A stretch of 5,267 bases of DNA, taken from positions 5,506 to 10,772 of the forward strand of contig DBWD01000001.1 in the NCBI GenBank assembly GCA_002308555.1. Reading direction: 5' to 3'. The position numbers were made by a program, and so were the translations under genes. The notes below the pieces were generated by a model, which did no database searches, was not told where the DNA came from, and saw nothing but the letters and a program-made list of their open reading frames with translations. This DNA comes from a bacterium UBP3_UBA1247 (GTDB lineage: Bacteria; UBA3054). Below are positions 1-4,281 of the stretch, in pieces (the stretch's first letter is position 1; every line of letters starts with the position of its first letter).

Positions 1-434
1 AGGAGCGCCGCCTCTGCTACGTGGGCATGACAAGGCCCAAGGAGAGGCTCTTCCTTTCCTGCGCCCTGAAGCGCACGGTCTTCGGCCAGATCCAGTCCCG
101 GGATCCCTCCCGCTTCCTGAGCGAGATCGAGCCGGCCCACGTGGAGTGCCGCTTCAGCAACCGCAAGACGATCCTGAGCGAGGGCGCCTCCTCCCAGCAG
201 CTGCCCTCCAAGCCGGCGGGCACCATAGACACGGGCGACCTGACGGTGGGCATGACCGTGGTGCACACCCATTTCGGAAGCGGCGTCATAACTTCCATCG
301 CCGGCGAGGGCGAGACCGCCAGGCTGACCATCGAGTTCGAGAACCTGCCCTCCCCGAAAGTCCTGGTGGCGAAATACGCGAAACTTAAACCTCTCAAACA
401 AGGCGCGTCCAAGCAATGTCGCAAGTCTCAATAG
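1..434 (+). CDS. uvrD: UvrD/PcrA-type superfamily 1 DNA helicase, C-terminal fragment (5' end outside window)
   Basis: This is the last 143 codons of an ATP-dependent 3'-5' DNA helicase of the UvrD/PcrA/Rep family, which acts in the cytoplasm in repair and in clearing replication or transcription blocks. The reading frame is open from base 3 and begins inside helicase motif VI: the visible start reads ERRLCYVGMTRPKERLFLS, with the conserved YVGMTR core whose arginine contacts ATP phosphate in this family. After a low-complexity linker, bases 234-395 encode the C-terminal Tudor-like domain typical of PcrA and UvrD (GMTVVHTHFGSGVI, then a hydrophobic-strand pattern ending in AKYAKLKPL). A short Lys/Gln-rich tail leads to TAG at 432-434. 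The stop lies 19 bases inside the next gene, so the two are probably co-transcribed and perhaps translationally coupled. UvrD and PcrA cannot be separated from this fragment; the family call is secure. Confidence 0.93.
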   Translation, partial: ERRLCYVGMTRPKERLFLSCALKRTVFGQIQSRDPSRFLSEIEPAHVECRFSNRKTILSEGASSQQLPSKPAGTIDTGDLTVGMTVVHTHFGSGVITSIAGEGETARLTIEFENLPSPKVLVAKYAKLKPLKQGASKQCRKSQ

Positions 435-1597
435 TTCGCGCCACCTACGAGGACACGCTTGCCAAGACCCGCGAACTTCTTGCCCCCCTGGGGGGCATGG
501 AAGCTTTTGTCAAGCCGGGCATGAAAGTTCTGCTGAAGGCGAACCTGCTCGGCTCTTTTCCCGTTTCCAAAGCGGTAACGACCAACCCCGCGGTGGTGGA
601 GGCGGTCGTGAAGCTGGTCAAGGAAGCCGGCGGCATACCTTTCGTGGGCGACAGCCCCGGCATGGGCACCATGAGGCAGGCCATCAGCTCCGGCGGGCTC
701 GAGGAGATCCTGAAAAGGGAGGAAGTGGGGCTGGCTGATTTCGAGAACGAGGACGAGTATCCCCGCCCGGAGAACAAGATCTCCCAGCGCCTGGTGCTGG
801 CCAGGGCCGTGAAGGAGGCGGACGTCATCATTACGCTCCCGAAACTGAAGACCCACGTCCAGATGGATTATACCGGCGCCATCAAAAACCAGTACGGGCT
901 CATGGTGGGCGTCAGGAAAAGCAACTATCATCTGCGCCTGAGGGACAGGGACCTCATGGGCCAGCTCATGGTGGAGATAAACAAGACCGCGGGCGTTTCC
1001 CTGGCCATCATGGACGCGGTGGTCGCCATGGAAGGGAACGGCCCCTCCGGGGGCAGCCCCAGGGAAGTGGGTCTGCTTTTGGCTTCGCCTGATCTGACGG
1101 CCGTGGACATCGCGGCCTGCCGCGTCATCGGCATCGAGCCCGGGAAAGTCCCCACCACCGCGGCCGCCCTGAAAGACGGCTACGGCTGCCGGGAGGAGGA
1201 GATAACCTATCCTCTGCTTTCCCCGGAAGATGTGAAGGTGAAGGATTTCAAGCAGGTCTCCCACAGCAAGAGCATCATCAGGATGCTGCCCATGCCCAAA
1301 TGGTTCATGCGCTGGTTCGGGGCCCAGTGGGCTCCCCATCCCGTGATAGATCCCAAGAAATGCGTGAAGTGCTTCCGCTGCCGGAACGGCTGTCCCGTGA
1401 AGCCGCCCGCCATCGACCCGGAGCGGGGCGTCAAGGTCAGCAAGGACTGCATCCGCTGCTACTGCTGCCACGAGTTCTGCCCCGCGGACGCCATCATGCT
1501 CAAGCGCTCCCTGCTGGACAGGATCTTCCATTTCAGCTCCCTTCTGAATTTCCTTTCCAGGACCTTTGGTAAAATAATCACAAAATTCAGCATTTGA
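416..1597 (+). CDS. DUF362 domain protein with C-terminal 2x[4Fe-4S] ferredoxin module
   Basis: This 393-residue protein has a DUF362 domain (about residues 3-275) followed by a bacterial-type two-cluster ferredoxin domain. DUF362 landmarks are KANL (41-44), TTNPAVVEAV (55-64), GDSPG (78-82), LPKLKTH (141-147), TGAIKNQYG (153-161) and MDAVVAMEGNGPSGGSP (199-215). The cluster motifs are C316-x2-C319-x2-C322-x3-C326-P and C345-x2-C348-x2-C351-x3-C355-P, with an extra Cys350. All eight ligands are present, so two [4Fe-4S] clusters are expected. The substrate and reaction of DUF362 are not established; an electron-transfer role is inferred. The tail (365-393) is hydrophobic and basic and could form an amphipathic membrane-binding helix. 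No signal peptide is seen. ATG 416 is preceded only by a weak AAGG at 400-403 and overlaps the helicase stop, which favours translational coupling. The next gene follows 3 bases after the TGA, in the same frame. Confidence 0.93.
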   Translation: MSQVSIVRATYEDTLAKTRELLAPLGGMEAFVKPGMKVLLKANLLGSFPVSKAVTTNPAVVEAVVKLVKEAGGIPFVGDSPGMGTMRQAISSGGLEEILKREEVGLADFENEDEYPRPENKISQRLVLARAVKEADVIITLPKLKTHVQMDYTGAIKNQYGLMVGVRKSNYHLRLRDRDLMGQLMVEINKTAGVSLAIMDAVVAMEGNGPSGGSPREVGLLLASPDLTAVDIAACRVIGIEPGKVPTTAAALKDGYGCREEEITYPLLSPEDVKVKDFKQVSHSKSIIRMLPMPKWFMRWFGAQWAPHPVIDPKKCVKCFRCRNGCPVKPPAIDPERGVKVSKDCIRCYCCHEFCPADAIMLKRSLLDRIFHFSSLLNFLSRTFGKIITKFSI

Positions 1598-1600
1598 AAA

Positions 1601-2368
1601 ATGTTTCGGGAAAACGCGATCGTTCTGGCCAAACGGCCACTCAATAAAGACCACTACCTTCTGACCCTGAAGGCACCCCGGACCGCCTCCGAGGGACGCC
1701 CCGGGCAGTTCGCGGAGCTGGACACCAAGAGAGCCACGCTTCTGAGAAAGCCCATTTCCATCGCCAATCTGGACGCGGAAAAGGGCGAGGTGACCTTCGT
1801 CTTCAGAACGGTGGGGAAAGGCACCAAGGCGCTCTCCGAGCTTGAAGCCGGGCAGGACCTGGATCTCATAGGACCCCTGGGCAACGGCTTCACGCCGACG
1901 GGCAAGCCGGCGCTGCTCATCGGCGGCGGCGTGGGCACCCCGCCCATGTGGTTCCTGGCTTCCCGGCTGAAGGGCCGCGTCGAGACCAAGGTCGTATTGG
2001 GCGCCAGGAGTGCCGAGGACCTGATCCTGAAGGAAGAATTCGCGGCGCTGGGCCTCGAGCCCATTGCGGCCACCGACGACGGCAGCCTGGGCGTGAAGGG
2101 GACGGTCATCGACGCCATCTTGGGATCCGGCCTTCCCCTGGGGGAGACGGAAGCCTACGCCTGCGGCCCCCTGCCCATGCTGAAAGCCCTGGCGGAGCTG
2201 GCGGAGAAAAGAGGTTTCTCCCTGCAGGTGAGCCTGGAAGCCTACATGGGCTGCGGCGTGGGAGTCTGCGTGGGCTGCGTCGTGCCCACGGCCTCGGGAA
2301 TGCTGAGAGTTTGCAAGGAAGGTCCGGTCTTTAATTCCAAGGAGATCATATGGAACAAAATTCGTTAG
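1601..2368 (+). CDS. pyrK: PyrK-like FAD/[2Fe-2S] electron-transfer subunit (dihydroorotate dehydrogenase B type)
   Basis: This 255-residue protein belongs to the ferredoxin-NADP reductase-like family that includes PyrK, which passes electrons between the PyrD catalytic subunit and NAD+ in class 1B dihydroorotate dehydrogenase. Domains in order: an FAD-binding beta-barrel (1-100) with R49-K-P-I-S53, VGKGT (71-75) and GPLGNGF (91-97); an NAD(P)-binding domain with IGGGVGTPP (107-115) and YACGPLPML (186-194); and a C-terminal [2Fe-2S] loop C218-x4-C223-x2-C226-x11-C238. All four cysteines are present and the length is normal for PyrK (about 250-260). No pyrD is visible, and the partner beside it is a DUF362-ferredoxin protein, so it may serve another acceptor; the pyrK symbol rests on sequence type, not on context. 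ATG 1601 has no clear Shine-Dalgarno and lies 3 bases after the upstream TGA, in the same frame, so translation probably depends on reinitiation. The 3' end overlaps the next gene by 19 bases. Confidence 0.88.
   Translation: MFRENAIVLAKRPLNKDHYLLTLKAPRTASEGRPGQFAELDTKRATLLRKPISIANLDAEKGEVTFVFRTVGKGTKALSELEAGQDLDLIGPLGNGFTPTGKPALLIGGGVGTPPMWFLASRLKGRVETKVVLGARSAEDLILKEEFAALGLEPIAATDDGSLGVKGTVIDAILGSGLPLGETEAYACGPLPMLKALAELAEKRGFSLQVSLEAYMGCGVGVCVGCVVPTASGMLRVCKEGPVFNSKEIIWNKIR
2339..2344 (+). promoter_or_regulatory. Strong Shine-Dalgarno site for the O-antigen ligase-like gene
   Basis: AAGGAG lies 5 bases before ATG 2350, inside the last codons of the PyrK-like gene. It is the best ribosome-binding site in the window and fixes the start of the downstream membrane protein despite the 19-base overlap. 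It suggests that this gene can be initiated independently of PyrK translation. Confidence 0.8.
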
Positions 2369-3849
2369 GAGTCATAACCGACAAGGAAGGCTTTTTCGGG
2401 CGTTTTCTGACCAAGGTGCTTTTCATCGCGCTCCTGATGGCGCTTTTCTGGTCGCCCTTGTGGTTCGGCACGCCCCAGAACAAGGAGCTGCAGAAGACTC
2501 TCATAGAAAACAAAGTCGACCTTAAGCCCCAGGACGCCTCGCCCTCCTCGCTTTTCTCCTCCGCCTACGTGGCGCTTTTCCAAAATTCCTATCCCAACAA
2601 GAATCTGGAGTACCTTCTCTTTTTCATAGGCATCGTCGCCGTGCTGGCGCTGGCCATGCGCTGCAAGGTCCTTTTAAAAAGCCACAACGTCACCTACGCC
2701 GGGCTGGGCTGGGCGCTCATCATGCTCCCCATCATGGCTTCCGGAAAGATGTCGAAACTGGCCCAGTTCCGCGACCCCTGGGGCACCGCGCTCTTCGTTT
2801 TGTACGGCGCTTTCTTCTACGCCGCGGCGGTCGGGTTCCTGGAGAGGAAACGCCGGGACGCGGCGGCGGTGGTGATATGTCTGGCCATGATCGTGGTGGC
2901 CTTCAACGCCGCCGCCCAGTTCCACGGAGGCCTCGAGAGGACCAGGGAACTTTATGCCCAGGAGCAGGGCTTCAGCGATTTCGCGGCCTACACCAACAAC
3001 TGGCTTGCCGGCACCCACAACGCCGAGGAGACTTATTCTTTCCAGCGTCTTGTGAGCCCCCGGGTGAGCGCCAATTTCACTTCCCCCAATATTCTGGCGG
3101 CCTACTCCATGCTGGCCTTTTTCGTGGCCCTGGGGCTTTGGAAGTCCAGTAGGACAAAAGTGATCAAGACGCTGGGGGGAGCGGCGGCGTTATTGGCGCT
3201 CCTGACGCTTTTCTACACCCGCTCGAAATCCGTCATCGCGATCACCTTCGTCATGGCGGCGGCCTGGGGCTTTGTGCTTTTCAAGGCCAGGGAGCTTTCC
3301 AAGACCTGGCTCTTTGTGATCCTGGGAGGAGGCGCCCTTTTCACCGCCGCCAGTTTCCTCTGGGGCTACGGGGCGAATCTGGGGGCCAAGCTTTCCTCTT
3401 CGGGCGACGCCAGGCTGACTTATTGGAAAGTGGCCGTGAGGATGCTCAGGCAGAAGCCCCTGACGGGCTGCGGCTACAACTCCTTCGACTACTGGTACAG
3501 GGCCTGGAAGCCAGCCAACGCCGAGCCCAGCAGGTTCGTCCACAACACCATACTGCAGATGTGGGCCGAGTTCGGCATGTTCGCGGCCCTGGGAAGCCTG
3601 CTGGCTTTGACGCTGCCCTTCGTCAACGGCTGGGACAACTTCAAGTTTTCCTTCAAAAAGGACGCCTTCCAGCTTGCCTGCATCGTGGCTTCCATCGGCT
3701 TCTTTCTGCACAATCTGCTGGATTTCGACTTTTACGTGCCCGGGCTTATGCTGACGGGGCTTTTCGTTCTGTCCATGGCGCTGAGAGGCCGGGAGGACGA
3801 CGATAGTAACGAGGAAACAAAGGACGCGGCCGTTCCGGCTCAAAATTAA
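2350..3849 (+). CDS. O-antigen ligase/polymerase family (Wzy_C/WaaL-like) integral membrane protein
   Basis: This 499-residue inner-membrane protein has about 12 hydrophobic segments, near residues 19-39, 87-106, 115-131, 143-163, 170-189, 246-263, 274-289, 294-311, 318-338, 406-425, 438-455 and 460-477. Family landmarks are RVSANFTSPNILAAYSML (238-255), the TRSKS turn (290-294), DARLTYWKVAVRM followed by PLTGCGYNSFDYWY (353-383, in the large loop), HNTILQMWAEFGM (398-410) and HNLLDFDFYVPG (454-465). Members of this family transfer or polymerise undecaprenyl-linked glycans on the periplasmic face: O-antigen ligases, Wzy polymerases and related glycosylation ligases. Which of these it is cannot be told, as no glycosyltransferase, flippase or lipid A gene lies nearby. 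A second extramembrane stretch (190-245) precedes the conserved region. The C-terminus (480-492) is acidic, reading REDDDSNEETKD. The start is set by AAGGAG at 2339-2344. It is probably in the same transcript as its neighbours. Confidence 0.87.
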   Translation: MEQNSLGVITDKEGFFGRFLTKVLFIALLMALFWSPLWFGTPQNKELQKTLIENKVDLKPQDASPSSLFSSAYVALFQNSYPNKNLEYLLFFIGIVAVLALAMRCKVLLKSHNVTYAGLGWALIMLPIMASGKMSKLAQFRDPWGTALFVLYGAFFYAAAVGFLERKRRDAAAVVICLAMIVVAFNAAAQFHGGLERTRELYAQEQGFSDFAAYTNNWLAGTHNAEETYSFQRLVSPRVSANFTSPNILAAYSMLAFFVALGLWKSSRTKVIKTLGGAAALLALLTLFYTRSKSVIAITFVMAAAWGFVLFKARELSKTWLFVILGGGALFTAASFLWGYGANLGAKLSSSGDARLTYWKVAVRMLRQKPLTGCGYNSFDYWYRAWKPANAEPSRFVHNTILQMWAEFGMFAALGSLLALTLPFVNGWDNFKFSFKKDAFQLACIVASIGFFLHNLLDFDFYVPGLMLTGLFVLSMALRGREDDDSNEETKDAAVPAQN

Positions 3850-3852
3850 AAC

Positions 3853-3857
3853 AAGGA
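3853..3857 (+). promoter_or_regulatory. Shine-Dalgarno site for hisI
   Basis: AAGGA lies 7 bases before ATG 3865, in the 15-base gap after the membrane-protein stop. It supports ATG 3865 as the hisI start. The ATG at 3857-3859 just upstream is in a different frame. Confidence 0.7.
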
Positions 3858-3864
3858 TGAATTT

Positions 3865-4278
3865 ATGTCCAAGGAATTAGAGGAAGGCTCCCAGCTCACG
3901 CTGGATTTCACGAAACTGAAAAAAGTCGCCATGTGCGGCGCCGACGTTCTGCCGGTGGCGGTCCAGAACGCGGAGACGGGCGAACTATTGATCATCGCCT
4001 ACGCCAACCAAGAGGCCTTTGAGCACACCCTGAAGACCGGCAACGCCACTTTCTGGAGCACCTCCAGGAACGAGCTGTGGGAGAAAGGCGCGACTTCCGG
4101 CGACGTTCTGAAGATCGTGGAAATAAGGGTAAACTGCGAGCAAAATTCCCTGCTTTATCTAGTGAGACCGGTTGGCAAAGGCGCCTGCCACACCAAGGAT
4201 TCCAAAGGAATTGCCCGCTCCTCCTGCTACTACCGCAGGATCGTGGAGGGGGACAAGCTGGAAAAACTTCCGGAATAA
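3865..4278 (+). CDS. hisI: Phosphoribosyl-AMP cyclohydrolase (HisI), variant with altered metal-ligand motif
   Basis: This 137-residue cytoplasmic protein matches the HisI family, which opens the adenine ring of phosphoribosyl-AMP in the third step of histidine synthesis. Landmarks are LPVAVQNAETGELLIIAYAN (29-48), the substrate-site run ATFWSTSRNELWEKGATSGD (61-80), and the metal region with C91, C108-H-T and C121-YYRR. It is a single-domain form with no HisE fusion, and no other his gene is in view. Two departures stand out. The usual Asp-Cys-Asp-x-Asp motif, whose aspartates bind Mg2+ in characterised enzymes, reads N90-C91-E92-Q93-N94. The spacing between the last two zinc cysteines is 12 residues (108 to 121), against the usual 6. 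The three zinc cysteines and the KGATSG loop are kept, so the fold and zinc site should be intact; activity on the usual substrate is likely but not certain. It follows the membrane protein by 15 bases and ends 3 bases from a convergent gene. Confidence 0.9.
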   Translation: MSKELEEGSQLTLDFTKLKKVAMCGADVLPVAVQNAETGELLIIAYANQEAFEHTLKTGNATFWSTSRNELWEKGATSGDVLKIVEIRVNCEQNSLLYLVRPVGKGACHTKDSKGIARSSCYYRRIVEGDKLEKLPE

Positions 4279-4281
4279 GGA

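Noticed and set aside
1540..1600. Possible internal promoter before the PyrK-like gene, with TAAAAT at 1570-1575
   Set aside because: The local AT-richness and TAAAAT resemble a -10 box, but no -35-like hexamer sits about 17 bases upstream, and the segment codes for the DUF362 tail.
1595..1640. Selenocysteine or reassigned-code reading of the TGA at 1595
   Set aside because: The TGA falls in a linker rather than a catalytic motif, the PyrK-like protein has a normal family N-terminus at ATG 1601, and the 5-pair hairpin at 1626-1639 does not resemble a bacterial SECIS. TGG is used for Trp throughout.
428..1654. A 408-codon open frame on the - strand opposite the DUF362 gene
   Set aside because: Its translation is rich in His, Gly, Ala and Asp with no recognisable motif, and it lies wholly over a gene with intact family motifs. 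It is a shadow frame, expected in GC-rich DNA.
3190..3843. A 217-codon open frame on the - strand opposite the membrane protein
   Set aside because: Low-complexity, Gly/Gln/Val/Glu-rich translation with no domain signal; the + strand frame carries clear membrane segments and family motifs.
4255..4281. Terminator for the - strand gene downstream of its stop
   Set aside because: The - strand reads GGAA-GTTT-TTCC here, only a 4-pair stem with no following U-run; TTCCGGAA at 4268-4275 is a perfect palindrome with no loop.
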